Assembly: GCF_900095265.1 (NCBI RefSeq)
Contig: NZ_LT607661.1
Location: 1-64,000 of the forward strand
Direction: 5' to 3'
DNA: 64,000 nt
Source of the DNA: Janthinobacterium sp. UMAB-56
GTDB lineage: Bacteria; Pseudomonadota; Gammaproteobacteria; Burkholderiales; Burkholderiaceae_D
Notes under the pieces: generated by a model
Database searches by the model: none
The model's input: only the letters and a program-made list of their open reading frames with translations
Told to the model about the DNA's origin: nothing
In this document: positions 1-9,122 of the stretch, piece by piece
How the letters are laid out: every line of letters starts with the position of its first letter
Numbering within the stretch: the first letter of the stretch is position 1
Translations under genes and position numbers: made by a program

Positions 1-32
1 TCTTGCTAACTACTTGATTCTAAACAATTCGG

Positions 33-393
33 TGGTGGAGACGGCGGGAATCGAACCCGCGTCCGCAAGCACTCTACAGACAGTTCTACATACTTAGCAC
101 TATCATTTAATTTAACTCAGCCAGCACGGATGTGCACGTTATGGGCAAGCGAGTTACCTATTATTTAGTCGGACGCTAAGTAACCCAGCATACGACGAGT
201 CCCTGTAAATGACTCTAGAGCTTTTGACGGCCCACCCCAGGGACGAGGTGTTCTAGAGCTAACAGCGATTAAGCTGCCAGTGCGTACGAGTTATCGTTTG
301 CAGTTAAGTTTTTTCAGGTTGTATTTACGAGGTAGCCCGCCCTCGGTATGCCCTGCGCTGCTTTGCAACCCACGTCGAAACCAGGTCGTCCCC
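33..393 (-). ncRNA. ssrA: tmRNA (transfer-messenger RNA)
   Basis: This RNA rescues stalled ribosomes and tags the nascent chain for proteolysis. The 3' end reads as a tRNA-like T-arm (stem GCGGG/CCCGC around TTCGATT) followed by an encoded CCA at 33-35. The 5' end at 393 begins GGGGACG, which pairs with CGTCTCC to form the acceptor stem, including one G-U pair. The resume frame at 269-301 encodes ANDNSYALAA followed by TAA, with the usual ALAA degradation signal at the end. It is a one-piece form of about 361 nt. Mature ends are inferred from base pairing. Confidence 0.95.
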
Positions 394-404
394 ACAGAAC
401 CTTC

Positions 405-433
405 ATTGTAGCGCAATCCGCCCACTCTTGCAT
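405..433 (-). promoter_or_regulatory. candidate sigma-70 promoter of ssrA
   Basis: On the minus strand a -10 box TACAAT (405-410) lies 17 bp downstream of a weak -35 box ATGCAA (428-433). The predicted start is a few bases upstream of the mature tmRNA 5' end at 393, leaving only a short leader to be processed off. Confidence 0.55.
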
Positions 434-476
434 GATGCATTCGTATCGACGTGCGACAAGTCCGGCACAGGATGAT

Positions 477-1181
477 TTATGCCGCCAGTTGCCGCTCCTG
501 TGCCGCCTTCACCACCGCGCTGACCAGTTCCAGCAACGCTTGCGGCGTGTCCAGCAGGTGGTCGGCGTTCCAGTGCAGCGGTTCGGTGGGGCCGCAGTAG
601 CCCCAGGCGCAGGCCACCGTGCGCATGCCGGCGGCGCGGCCGGCCTGGATGTCGCGCAGGTCGTCGCCCACGTACCAGCAGTCTTGCGGTGCCAGGTCCA
701 GGCGGCGCGCCGCTTCCAGCAGGGGGGCGGGGTGCGGTTTCGGGTGCGCCATGGTGTCGCCCGAGATCACGCAGCCGGCCGCGCCCAGGCCGATCTGGCC
801 CACCAGCGGGTCGGTGAAGCGGGCGGCCTTGTTGGTCACCACGCCCCAGGCCAGGCCCAGCGCTTGCAAGCCGTCGAGCAGGGCAGGGATGCCGTTAAAT
901 AGACGGCTTTCCAAGGCCAGGGCTGCTGCGTAATTGCTCAGGAAGCCGTCTTTCAGGGCTTCGTAGCCGCTTTCGCCAGGGCCTATGCCATACGACGCGC
1001 CTATCATGCCGCGCGCGCCTGCCGAGGCCGTGGGGCGCAGGATGTCATACGGGGTCGGCGCCAGGCCGGCGCGCGCGCGCAACAGGTTGATGGCCGCTGC
1101 CAGGTCGGGCGCGGTGTCGGCCAGGGTGCCGTCGAGGTCAAACAGGATGGCGCGCGGGGCTGGCAGATGGTCAGTAATCAT
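477..1181 (-). CDS. gph: phosphoglycolate phosphatase, HAD superfamily
   Basis: This 234-residue HAD hydrolase should dephosphorylate 2-phosphoglycolate. HAD motif I is LFDLDGTLADT near residues 13-23, with the nucleophile and acid/base aspartates in DLDGT. Motif II (VVTNK) is near residue 115, the motif III lysine is in HPKPHP, and motif IV is YVGDDLRD. The small helical cap lies between motifs I and II. The gene follows ubiG on the same strand after a 68 bp gap, the usual ubiG-gph pairing in Burkholderiales. Related HADs cannot be fully excluded on sequence alone, but length and context favour Gph. Confidence 0.88.
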   Translation of the reverse strand: MITDHLPAPRAILFDLDGTLADTAPDLAAAINLLRARAGLAPTPYDILRPTASAGARGMIGASYGIGPGESGYEALKDGFLSNYAAALALESRLFNGIPALLDGLQALGLAWGVVTNKAARFTDPLVGQIGLGAAGCVISGDTMAHPKPHPAPLLEAARRLDLAPQDCWYVGDDLRDIQAGRAAGMRTVACAWGYCGPTEPLHWNADHLLDTPQALLELVSAVVKAAQERQLAA

Positions 1182-1208
1182 GGCGGGCGAAATGTGTCAA
1201 GAGGGAAT

Positions 1209-1231
1209 GAAAAATGGCGGCCGCAGCCGCC
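1209..1231 (-). terminator. possible intrinsic terminator/attenuator between ubiG and gph
   Basis: On the minus strand a 6 bp GC stem (GGCGGC/GCCGCC, 1216-1231) with a 4 nt loop is followed by ATTTTT. It lies between the ubiG stop and the gph start, so it could reduce read-through into gph. The stem is short. Confidence 0.45.
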
Positions 1232-1249
1232 TTGTATTGTGCGTGATGG

Positions 1250-1945
1250 TTACAGTGGCCGGGTGCAGGCCACCAGATAATTGACGCTGGTATCGTTATT
1301 AAGTGAGTAAATTTTGGTCAGCGGATTGTAGCCCATGCCGCGCATGCTGTTGACGTCCAGGCCAGCGCTGCGCAGGTACTGCGACAGTTCGGCCGGGGTG
1401 ATGAATTTGTCATAGTCGTGCGTGCCTTTCGGCAGCAGGCGCAGCAGGTATTCGGCGCCCAGGATGGCGAACAGATACGCTTTCGGGTTGCGGTTCAGGG
1501 TCGACAGGAAGAGGTGGCCGCCCGGTTTCACCAGGGTGGCGCAAGCCTTGACGATGGCGGCGGGGTCCGGCACGTGTTCGAGCATTTCCATGCACGTCAC
1601 GACGTCGTACTGGCCTGCCTCTTCTTCGGCCATGGCTTCGGCGGCGATCAGTTTGTAGCGTACCTTGGCGCCCGATTCCAGGCTGTGCAGGTCGGCAACT
1701 TTCAAGGCCTTTTCGGACAGGTCGATGCCCGTCACGTCGGCACCCTTGCGGGCCATCGATTCGGCCAGGATGCCGCCGCCGCAGCCGATGTCGATCACGC
1801 GCTTGCCGGCCAGCGGCACTTTCGCGTTGATCCATTCCAGGCGCAGGGGGTTAATTTCGTGCAGGGGACGAAACTCGGAAGTGGGGTCCCACCAGCGGTG
1901 GGCCAGCTCACTGAATTTTTGGATTTCGAGAGGGTCGGCGTTCAT
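1250..1945 (-). CDS. ubiG: ubiquinone biosynthesis O-methyltransferase UbiG
   Basis: This 231-residue SAM-dependent methyltransferase carries out both O-methylations of ubiquinone synthesis. The N-terminus ([20 protein letters not shown]) is characteristic of UbiG. The SAM-binding glycine loop is VIDIGCGGG near residues 50-58, the acidic residue binding the ribose lies in VTGIDLS, and the post-I motif EMLEHVPDP is present. Length matches the family. It heads the ubiG-gph pair and is separated from ompA by a strong terminator. Confidence 0.95.
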   Translation of the reverse strand: MNADPLEIQKFSELAHRWWDPTSEFRPLHEINPLRLEWINAKVPLAGKRVIDIGCGGGILAESMARKGADVTGIDLSEKALKVADLHSLESGAKVRYKLIAAEAMAEEEAGQYDVVTCMEMLEHVPDPAAIVKACATLVKPGGHLFLSTLNRNPKAYLFAILGAEYLLRLLPKGTHDYDKFITPAELSQYLRSAGLDVNSMRGMGYNPLTKIYSLNNDTSVNYLVACTRPL

Positions 1946-1990
1946 AGGTCGAATAATAGCGGCAATTTTACAATCGGGCAGCCACGGACG

Positions 1991-2019
1991 AAAAAAAACC
2001 CCGCCGTGGCGGGGTTTTT
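1991..2019 (-). terminator. intrinsic terminator downstream of ompA
   Basis: A perfect 7 bp stem CCCCGCC/GGCGGGG (1999-2014) with a 2 nt loop is followed on the minus strand by eight T (complement of 1991-1998). On the plus strand it is followed by TTTTT, so it could work in both directions. It sits between the ompA stop and the ubiG start. Confidence 0.85.
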
Positions 2020-2072
2020 CATGCTGTTCTTGACTTGCGCGATGACTTGGGGCAAGTCCAGAGCTTCAGCTA

Positions 2073-2783
2073 TTACTTGTTGCGGGTACCAACAACTTCG
2101 ATTTCCACGCGACGGTTTTTCGCACGGCCTTCGGCAGTTTTGTTATCAGCAACAGGTTGTTTCTCGCCTTTGCCTTCGGTGTACACGCGGTTGCTTTCAA
2201 CGCCTTTGGTGACCAGGTAGGCTTTGACAGCATCAGCACGACGTACCGACAGTTTTTGGTTGTAAGCATCGGTGCCGACGGAGTCGGTGTGACCCACAGC
2301 GATGATGACTTCCAGGTTGATGCCGCCCAGTTGTGCGGACAGTTCGTCCAGCTTGGCTTTGCCTTCTGGCTTCAGCGTAGCTTTGTCGAAATCGAAGAAT
2401 GCATCAGCGGCGAAGCTGACTTTTTCCGAGGTTGGAGCAACGACGACCGGTACTGGCACGACAGGTGCTGGTGCTGGTGCAGGTACGACTGGCGCTGGTG
2501 GGGCTACGCATTTGCCGTCTTGCAGGGTTTCTGGCTCTACGCACAGTGGCACGTCGCAACCTGGCACCGCGTCAGCAGGTGTCCAGTAGCCGGTACGCCA
2601 GCACAGACCGAATGGGTCACGCACGATCACGCCGCGGGCATCTTGCACGTAAGCGCTTTTTGGGCTTGGTGCTTTGATGTCAGTGGTAACTGGCGCGAAC
2701 GGTGGGGAGGTTGGGGTTTGGGCCGAAGCCGAGCCAGCAATCACTGCGGATGCAGCGAAAAACAGCGTTACAAATTTATTCAT
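2073..2783 (-). CDS. ompA: OmpA-family outer membrane/peptidoglycan-associated protein
   Basis: The start at 2783 gives a 236-residue protein with a signal peptide (MNKFVTLFFAASAVIAGSASAQ) and is preceded by the Shine-Dalgarno GAAAGGA. An open-frame extension to 2867 lacks these features. A Pro/Ala/Val-rich linker near residues 90-115 leads to a C-terminal OmpA-like domain (about 120-236). That domain has the peptidoglycan-binding signature AVGHTDSVGTDAYNQKLSVR followed by GKGEKQPVADN. The N-terminal part is short, with paired cysteines, and does not look like a full 8-stranded barrel. Expression is probably high, given the strong terminator and the extended -10 upstream. Confidence 0.88.
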   Translation of the reverse strand: MNKFVTLFFAASAVIAGSASAQTPTSPPFAPVTTDIKAPSPKSAYVQDARGVIVRDPFGLCWRTGYWTPADAVPGCDVPLCVEPETLQDGKCVAPPAPVVPAPAPAPVVPVPVVVAPTSEKVSFAADAFFDFDKATLKPEGKAKLDELSAQLGGINLEVIIAVGHTDSVGTDAYNQKLSVRRADAVKAYLVTKGVESNRVYTEGKGEKQPVADNKTAEGRAKNRRVEIEVVGTRNK

Positions 2784-2848
2784 TCTTTTTTCCTTTCGGG
2801 GGGTGATATCCGCAGAACAACACTGCGCTACTGGTGCTACGTGCCAAG

Positions 2849-2857
2849 ATTTTATCA
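2849..2857 (-). promoter_or_regulatory. extended -10 promoter candidate for ompA
   Basis: The minus strand reads TGATAAAAT, an extended -10 (TG-n-TAAAAT), about 65 bp before the ompA start codon. No convincing -35 hexamer lies at the expected distance, which is tolerated with an extended -10. Confidence 0.45.
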
Positions 2858-3439
2858 TGTAGACCATATGCGCTCGTTTCAGATTGCGAAACTAGCAATT
2901 AACTTCCCAGTCATTTTGCCACACGCATCAGTGGCACACGACCGTGGTTAAATCAAAGCCTGCGCGATTTTAGATCGTACGTTGTTTTCGCGCAACGAAA
3001 ATGCCCATTTGTAACGCATCTGTAACAATTGATCGCTTTTTTTGCCACTTTTTAGGGCAGGTGTCTTGAACTGGTATTGCCATTGTGCATTATCGAGAGG
3101 GCTGGCTGCACGCCGCCGGTGCAAACTGCCTGTCTTGTCGGTATGGCCAATTTGTACAGGTAGCTGGGCGCGCATGCTAAAATCGTGCGCTTGACTGTTA
3201 AGAGTGTCGAGCAAATGCCCACGGCGGCGACGTATGACCAGGAGCTACCCTTGCGGTACCCGTTCTGGCTGTGCCGCCAGCCCGCCGATTTGTACAGGCA
3301 CTCTGCGACATGGAAGCCGGGCCGCGCCAGCAGCGCGCGGCGCGGCGTCCACGACGACAGCCACCCAGGATATGCAGTATTGCGTCATACATTGCGTAAC
3401 AGATAAGTTAACCACAGCCTGAGATCAGTCGAACCGCCA
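2858..3439. other. ompA-gyrA divergent intergenic region
   Basis: The divergent ompA and gyrA genes are separated by about 650 bp without a credible gene. Short open frames here (for example 3185-3406) have no Shine-Dalgarno or recognisable product. The ompA-proximal half is AT-richer than the genome and the gyrA-proximal part is GC-rich. Apart from the two promoter candidates I see no repeat or RNA gene. Confidence 0.6.
3175..3183 (+). promoter_or_regulatory. extended -10 promoter candidate for gyrA
   Basis: TGCTAAAAT matches an extended -10 (TG-n-TAAAAT). A TTGTAC at 3152-3157 lies 20 bp upstream, longer than ideal. If used, gyrA would have an untranslated leader of roughly 250 nt. Confidence 0.4.
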
Positions 3440-6115
3440 ATGGATCAATTCGCAAAAGAAACAATTCCTATTTCCCTCGAAGAAGAGATGCGCAAGAGCT
3501 ACCTCGATTACGCCATGAGCGTGATCGTCGGTCGCGCCTTGCCCGATGCGCGCGATGGCTTGAAGCCAGTGCACCGCCGCGTCTTGTTCGCGATGCATGA
3601 AATGAATAACGTGTGGAACCGCCCTTACGTCAAGTGCGCCCGCGTGGTCGGCGAAACCATGGGTAAATACCATCCCCACGGCGATGCCTCGATCTACGAC
3701 ACACTGGTGCGCATGGCGCAAGATTTTTCGCTGCGCTACATGCTCGTCGATGGCCAGGGCAACTTCGGTTCCGTCGACGGCGATGGCGCCGCGGCGATGC
3801 GTTACACCGAGTGCCGCCTGGACAAGATCGCCAGCGAGCTGCTGGCCGATATCGACAAGGACACCGTCGACTTCCAGCCCAACTACGACGGCAAGGAAAA
3901 GGAACCGACGGTCTTGCCGACGCGTATTCCTAACCTGCTGATCAATGGCTCGTCCGGTATCGCGGTCGGCATGGCGACGAATATTCCGCCACATAACATC
4001 ACCGAAGTCATCGACGGTGCGCTGCACGTGCTGCGCAACCCCGAGTGCACGATCGATGAATTGATCGAACTGATCCCGGCGCCGGACTTCCCGACGGCCG
4101 GCATCATCTATGGCGTGTCCGGCGTGCGCGACGGCTACCGCACGGGCCGTGGCCGCGTCGTCATGCGCGCCAAGACCCACTTCGAAGAATACGGCAAGGA
4201 TGGCGGCCGCATCGCCATCATCGTCGACGAGCTGCCATTCCAGGTCAACAAGAAATCCTTGCTGGAACGCATCGCCGAAAACGTGCGCGACAAGAAGCTC
4301 GACGGCATTTCCGACATCCGCGACGAATCCGACAAGTCGGGCATGCGCGTGGTGATCGAGCTGAAACGGGGCGAAGTGCCGGAAGTGGTGCTGAACAACC
4401 TGTACAAGCAGACCCAGTTGCAAGACACCTTCGGCATGAATATGGTGGCCCTGGTCGATGGCCAGCCGAAGCTGCTGAACCTCAAGCAGATGCTGCAATG
4501 CTTCCTGTCGCACCGCCGCGAAGTGGTCACGCGCCGCACCGTGTTCGAACTGCGCAAGGCGCGCGAACGCGGTCACGTGCTCGAAGGCCTGGCGGTCGCG
4601 CTGGCCAACATCGATGACTTCATCGCCATCATCAAGGCCGCGCCGACGCCGCCGATCGCCAAGGTCGAGCTGATGGCCAAGGCCTGGGATTCGTCTGTCG
4701 TGCGCGAAATGCTGGCCCGCACGGGTGACGGCACGACGCCAGGCGGCATCGATGCCTACCGTCCGGAAAACCTGCCCAAGCACTACGGCATGCAGACGGA
4801 TGGCCTGTACAAGCTGTCGGACGACCAGGCGCAGGAAATCTTGCAGATGCGCCTGCAGCGCCTGACCGGCCTGGAACAGGACAAGATCGTCAACGAGTAC
4901 AAGGACGTGATGGAACATATCGCCGACTTGCTCGACATCCTGGCCAAGCCGGAACGCGTCACCGTCATCATCACCGATGAAATGACGGCGGCGAAAAACG
5001 AATACGGCGCCGGCAACAAGGATGTGCGCCGCTCGCAGATCGAGTTGAATGCGACCGACCTGGAGACGGAAGACCTGATCACGCCGCAGGACATGGTCGT
5101 GACCCTGTCGCACACTGGCTACATGAAGGCGCAGCCGATTTCCGAATACCGCGCGCAGAAGCGCGGCGGACGCGGCAAGCAGGCCATGGCGACCAAAGAG
5201 GAAGACTGGATCGACCAGCTGTTCATCGCCAATACGCACGACTACATCCTGTGCTTCTCGGATCGTGGCCGCATGTACTGGCTGAAGGTGTGGGAAGTGC
5301 CGCAAGGCTCGCGCAACTCGCGCGGCAAGCCGATCGTCAACATGTTCCCGCTGCAGGACAACGAAAAGATCACCGTGATCCTGCCGCTGTCGGGCGAGAA
5401 CCGCACGTTCCCGGAAGACCATTACGTGTTCATGTCGACCAGCCTCGGTACCGTCAAGAAGACGCCGCTGAAGGACTTCAGCAATCCACGCAAGGCCGGC
5501 ATCATCGCGGTCGACCTGGACGACGGCGACTTCCTGATCGGCGCGGCGCTGACCGACGGCCAGCACGACGTGATGCTGTTCTCCGATTCGGGCAAGGCAG
5601 TGCGCTTCGACGAAAACGATGTGCGTCCGATGGGCCGCACGGCGCGCGGCGTGCGCGGCATGAATCTGGAAGAAGGCCAGCACGTGATCGCCCTGCTGGT
5701 GGCCGAGAACGAGCAGCAGTCGGTGCTGACGGCCACGGAAAACGGTTACGGCAAGCGTACGCCGATCACCGAGTACACGCGCCATGGCCGTGGCACGAAA
5801 GGCATGATCGCCATCCAGACCAGCGAGCGTAACGGTAAAGTGGTTGCCGCGACCCTGGTCGATACCAGCGATGAAATCATGCTGATCACCACCGGTGGCG
5901 TCCTGATCCGCACCCGCGTGTCGGAAATCCGCGAGATGGGCCGCGCCACGCAGGGCGTGACCCTGATCGCCGTGGAAGACGGCACCAAGCTGTCCGGCCT
6001 GCAGCGCGTAGTGGAAACTGATATCGACGAAGTCGAGCTGACGACGGAGGCCGGCCTGGATGCTGCGGCTGCGCCGGCAGCGGCTGAACCAGCCGATCCG
6101 GCCCAGCCGGAGTAA
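3440..6115 (+). CDS. gyrA: DNA gyrase subunit A
   Basis: This 891-residue protein is the breakage-reunion subunit of gyrase, which introduces negative supercoils together with GyrB. The catalytic tyrosine is Tyr122 in AAMRYTE. Numbering matches E. coli up to this point. The quinolone-resistance region reads [10 protein letters not shown], so position 83 is Ala and 84 is Ser, while Asp87 is retained. The C-terminal beta-pinwheel starts near residue 540 and carries the GyrA box (QKRGGRGK), which distinguishes it from ParC. The tail is rich in Ala, Pro and acidic residues. It stands upstream of the serC-aroA cluster, the usual position in this family. Confidence 0.97.
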   Translation: MDQFAKETIPISLEEEMRKSYLDYAMSVIVGRALPDARDGLKPVHRRVLFAMHEMNNVWNRPYVKCARVVGETMGKYHPHGDASIYDTLVRMAQDFSLRYMLVDGQGNFGSVDGDGAAAMRYTECRLDKIASELLADIDKDTVDFQPNYDGKEKEPTVLPTRIPNLLINGSSGIAVGMATNIPPHNITEVIDGALHVLRNPECTIDELIELIPAPDFPTAGIIYGVSGVRDGYRTGRGRVVMRAKTHFEEYGKDGGRIAIIVDELPFQVNKKSLLERIAENVRDKKLDGISDIRDESDKSGMRVVIELKRGEVPEVVLNNLYKQTQLQDTFGMNMVALVDGQPKLLNLKQMLQCFLSHRREVVTRRTVFELRKARERGHVLEGLAVALANIDDFIAIIKAAPTPPIAKVELMAKAWDSSVVREMLARTGDGTTPGGIDAYRPENLPKHYGMQTDGLYKLSDDQAQEILQMRLQRLTGLEQDKIVNEYKDVMEHIADLLDILAKPERVTVIITDEMTAAKNEYGAGNKDVRRSQIELNATDLETEDLITPQDMVVTLSHTGYMKAQPISEYRAQKRGGRGKQAMATKEEDWIDQLFIANTHDYILCFSDRGRMYWLKVWEVPQGSRNSRGKPIVNMFPLQDNEKITVILPLSGENRTFPEDHYVFMSTSLGTVKKTPLKDFSNPRKAGIIAVDLDDGDFLIGAALTDGQHDVMLFSDSGKAVRFDENDVRPMGRTARGVRGMNLEEGQHVIALLVAENEQQSVLTATENGYGKRTPITEYTRHGRGTKGMIAIQTSERNGKVVAATLVDTSDEIMLITTGGVLIRTRVSEIREMGRATQGVTLIAVEDGTKLSGLQRVVETDIDEVELTTEAGLDAAAAPAAAEPADPAQPE

Positions 6116-6120
6116 GATGA

Positions 6121-6150
6121 TTGGGGCTCTTTCGGGAGCCCCAATTGCTA
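6121..6150 (+). terminator. hairpin after gyrA, probable terminator
   Basis: A perfect 9 bp stem TTGGGGCTC/GAGCCCCAA (6121-6144) closes a 6 nt loop four bases after the gyrA stop. The following tract TTGCTATTGG is only moderately T-rich, so termination may be partial. Confidence 0.6.
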
Positions 6151-6225
6151 TTGGCGTGCCACTTGCGGCGCCAGCTTTGTCTACCCTCAGGTAGTTCCCC
6201 CCGCTTTTGTAAAGTCCCGCATGCC

Positions 6226-6810
6226 ATGAGAAAAATCGTCGCCACCTTCTTCGCCGCGTTTTCGCTGGCCTTTCTTGCGACCCTGCCGGCCCTGGCCCAG
6301 AGTACGCAAGCCACGCCCGCGCGCCAGGCCGCGCCCAGCCCCGCCATGACGGTGGCCGTGCGGCGCATGCTCGACGCGATGCAGTTCCCGCAACTGACGC
6401 GCAGTATCTTCGACCAGATGCTGCAGACGGTGCCCGCCATGATCCGCCAGTCGGCGCAGCAGCAAATCATCAGCAACCCCAAGCTGGACGAGCAGCGCAA
6501 GGCGCGCGCGCTGGCCAGCGCCGAAGAGGAAATCCCCTTCGCCATCGCGACCCTGACGCAGGTGCTGGCCGACCCGACGCTGATCGACGAGCTGGCCGCC
6601 GAAATGGTGCCCCTGTATGCGCGCTTTTACACGGTGCAGGAAGTCCAGCAGCTGACGACCTTCTACCAGACGCCTCTCGGACGCAAGATGCTGGCCACCA
6701 TGCCGCAACTGTCTGCCGAATCGATGGCCATCAGCCAGCGCGTGCTGACTCCCCGCGTGAATGCCGTGCTCGACCAGGTCATGCGGGCGGCCACGAAGTC
6801 GCCCCAATAA
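6226..6810 (+). CDS. exported DUF2059 domain protein
   Basis: This is a 194-residue secreted protein of unknown function. The start at 6226 (MRKIVATFF) gives a signal peptide ending near ALAQ at residue 25. The longer open frame runs back into the gyrA terminator and is unlikely. The DUF2059 core is visible in the C-terminal half: the motif YARFYTVQEVQQLTTFYQTP, followed by GRKMLATMPQL. Proteins of this type are probably periplasmic and helical, and no enzymatic motif is seen. It lies 24 bp upstream of serC on the same strand and could be co-transcribed. Confidence 0.8.
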   Translation: MRKIVATFFAAFSLAFLATLPALAQSTQATPARQAAPSPAMTVAVRRMLDAMQFPQLTRSIFDQMLQTVPAMIRQSAQQQIISNPKLDEQRKARALASAEEEIPFAIATLTQVLADPTLIDELAAEMVPLYARFYTVQEVQQLTTFYQTPLGRKMLATMPQLSAESMAISQRVLTPRVNAVLDQVMRAATKSPQ

Positions 6811-6834
6811 TTCCATCTGACTAAGGACCGTATC

Positions 6835-7926
6835 GTGACCCATATCTACAATTTCTCCGCCGGCCCTGCCGTCCTGCCCAAGGAAGTGCTGGCACAGGCG
6901 GCCTTTGAAATGCAGGACTGGCATGGCAGCGGCATGTCGGTGATGGAAATGAGCCACCGTGGTCCCGAATTCATTTCCATCTACAAGCAGGCGGTGGCCG
7001 ACCTGCGCGAGCTGCTGGCCGTGCCTGACAACTACAGGATTCTGTTCCTGCAGGGCGGTGGCCTGGGCGAGAACGCCATCATCCCGATGAACCTGGTGGG
7101 CCTGGCCGCGCAGCAGCCGGCCACCATCGATTTCGTGCACACGGGCTCGTGGTCGGGCAAGTCGATCCAGGAAGCGGCCAAGTATGCCAAGGTCAACGTG
7201 GCCGCGTCATCCAAGGCCGCCCATTTCACGGGCGTGCCGCCAGCTTCCGAATGGAAGCTGACGCCGGGAGCCGCCTACCTGCACCTGTGCACCAATGAAA
7301 CCATCGACGGCGTGGAATTCCAGCAGGCGCCGAACGTGCCAGCAGGGACCACCATCGTGGCCGACATGTCCTCGCACATTTTGTCGCGCGTGATCGACGT
7401 GTCGCAATACGGCGTCATCTTCGGCGGCGCGCAGAAAAATATCGGCCCGGCCGGCCTGACCCTGGTCATCGTGCGCGAAGACTTGCTGGGCAAGGCCTTG
7501 CCGATCTGCCCATCGGCTTTTGACTGGAGCATCGTGGCCGAACACGAGTCGATGTACAACACGCCGCCCACCTACGGCATCTATATCGCCGGCCTAGTTT
7601 TCCAGTGGCTCAAACGCCAAGGTGGCGTGGCAGCCATGGAACAGCGTAATATTGAGAAAGCGGCGCTGCTGTATGCGGCGCTCGATGCGGACGACTTCTA
7701 CCAGAACCGGGTCGACCCCGCATACCGCTCGCGCATGACCATCCCGTTCTATCTGCGCGACGAAAGTCTGAACGACGCATTCCTGGCCGGCGCCAAGCAG
7801 CGCGGCCTGCTGCAACTGAAGGGCCACAAGTCCGTCGGGGGCATGCGTGCATCGATTTATAACGCGATGCCGATCGAGGGCGTGCAAGCCCTGGTCAACT
7901 ATTTGAACGAGTTTGCCGGACGCTGA
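6835..7926 (+). CDS. serC: phosphoserine aminotransferase
   Basis: SerC is a PLP enzyme converting 3-phosphohydroxypyruvate to phosphoserine, and it also serves pyridoxine synthesis. The start codon is GTG, preceded by AAGGAC. The N-terminus [12 protein letters not shown] is diagnostic for the family. The PLP lysine lies in [12 protein letters not shown], and the cofactor-contacting aspartate is in [11 protein letters not shown]. At 363 residues it is full length. It opens the serC-pheA-hisC-tyrA-aroA-cmk-rpsA supercluster, in which biosynthetic genes are linked to a ribosomal protein gene. Confidence 0.96.
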   Translation: MTHIYNFSAGPAVLPKEVLAQAAFEMQDWHGSGMSVMEMSHRGPEFISIYKQAVADLRELLAVPDNYRILFLQGGGLGENAIIPMNLVGLAAQQPATIDFVHTGSWSGKSIQEAAKYAKVNVAASSKAAHFTGVPPASEWKLTPGAAYLHLCTNETIDGVEFQQAPNVPAGTTIVADMSSHILSRVIDVSQYGVIFGGAQKNIGPAGLTLVIVREDLLGKALPICPSAFDWSIVAEHESMYNTPPTYGIYIAGLVFQWLKRQGGVAAMEQRNIEKAALLYAALDADDFYQNRVDPAYRSRMTIPFYLRDESLNDAFLAGAKQRGLLQLKGHKSVGGMRASIYNAMPIEGVQALVNYLNEFAGR

Positions 7927-8008
7927 GTCGCATAGACGACCGCGCCGGCCCGCCGCCGGCGCAGGCCGCGCGGCCATGATTGAAGTACAGCTGACGAAAC
8001 AAACAACC

Positions 8009-9079
8009 ATGACCGATAAATTGAAACCGCTGCGCGAGCAGATCGACGCGATCGACGCGCAAATCCTCGAGCTGCTGAACCGCCGCGCGCAAATCGCCCA
8101 GCAAGTGGGCCACGTGAAGGCCGAGACGCAGGCGCCCGTGTTCCGCCCCGAGCGCGAGGCGCAGGTGCTGCGCGGCGTGGCCGAGCGCAATCCCGGCCCC
8201 ATGGGTGACCGCGAAGTGCAGACCATCTTCCGCGAAATCATGTCTTCCTGCCGCTCGCTGGAAAAGCGCGTCACCGTGGCCTACCTTGGCCCCGCCGGCA
8301 CCTTCAGCGAACAGGCCGTGTATCAGCAGTTCGGCAGCGCCGTCGAAGGCTTGCCGTGCGCGTCCATCGATGAAGTGTTCCGTTCCGCCGAAGCGGGAAC
8401 GGCGGACTTCGGCGTGGTGCCGATCGAGAATTCCTCGGAAGGCGCCGTCAACCGCACCCTGGACATGATGCTGCAGACGAGCCTCATCATCAGCGGCGAG
8501 GTATCGATTGCCGTGCACCACAGCCTGATGACGAAGAGTGGCAACATGGATGGCGTCACCTCCATCTGCGCCCATTCGCAGGCGCTGGCGCAGTGCCAGG
8601 TGTGGCTGAACCACAACTACCCGCACATCGCCCGCCACGCCGTGGCCTCGAACGCCGAAGCTGCCCGCATGGCCGGCGCAGATGGCACAGTGGCGGCGAT
8701 TGCCAGCGAACTGGCGGGCGCGCAGTACAAACTGGGCGTGGTCAAGGGCCATATCCAGGACGACCCGCACAACCGCACGCGCTTTGCCATCGTGGGCACC
8801 TTGCAGACGGCGCCGTCGGGCAAGGACCAGACTTCGCTGGTGCTGGCCGTGCCGAACAAGGCGGGCGCCGTGTACCAGTTGCTGGCGCCCCTGGCGAAAC
8901 ACGGCGTGTCGATGACGCGCTTCGAGTCGCGCCCGGCGCGCATGGGCAGCTGGGAGTATTATTTCTATGTCGACGTGGAGGGCCACGTGCATGATGCAGC
9001 CGTCGCCCAGGCGCTGGCCGAGTTGCAGAGCAATGCGGCGTTTTTCAAGGTACTGGGGTCGTATCCGGTCAGCCTGTGA
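8009..9079 (+). CDS. pheA: bifunctional chorismate mutase/prephenate dehydratase (P-protein)
   Basis: This 356-residue protein converts chorismate to prephenate and then phenylpyruvate. An AroQ-type mutase domain (about 1-90, with LREQIDAIDAQILELLNRRA) precedes the dehydratase domain, which starts at VTVAYLGPAGTFSEQA and contains GVVPIENSSEGAVN. The C-terminal ACT domain has the ESRP motif used for phenylalanine feedback. The start at 8009 matches the family N-terminus. A nearby in-frame ATG at 7976 would add 11 residues, and neither has a strong Shine-Dalgarno. Confidence 0.95.
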   Translation: MTDKLKPLREQIDAIDAQILELLNRRAQIAQQVGHVKAETQAPVFRPEREAQVLRGVAERNPGPMGDREVQTIFREIMSSCRSLEKRVTVAYLGPAGTFSEQAVYQQFGSAVEGLPCASIDEVFRSAEAGTADFGVVPIENSSEGAVNRTLDMMLQTSLIISGEVSIAVHHSLMTKSGNMDGVTSICAHSQALAQCQVWLNHNYPHIARHAVASNAEAARMAGADGTVAAIASELAGAQYKLGVVKGHIQDDPHNRTRFAIVGTLQTAPSGKDQTSLVLAVPNKAGAVYQLLAPLAKHGVSMTRFESRPARMGSWEYYFYVDVEGHVHDAAVAQALAELQSNAAFFKVLGSYPVSL

Positions 9080-9122
9080 AGTTGTCGCTATTCCAACAAT
9101 TACCCACTTTGTAAAGAGCACC

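Noticed and set aside
2784-2867. N-terminal extension of the OmpA-family frame
   Set aside because: It would bury the signal peptide and covers the promoter and Shine-Dalgarno.
3425-5785. 786-codon open frame antisense to gyrA
   Set aside because: It mirrors gyrA codon bias in a GC-rich genome. The product is His/Arg/Ala-rich without domain motifs and has no Shine-Dalgarno.
6121-6225. Upstream extension of the DUF2059 frame
   Set aside because: It begins in the gyrA terminator hairpin and precedes a clean signal peptide start.
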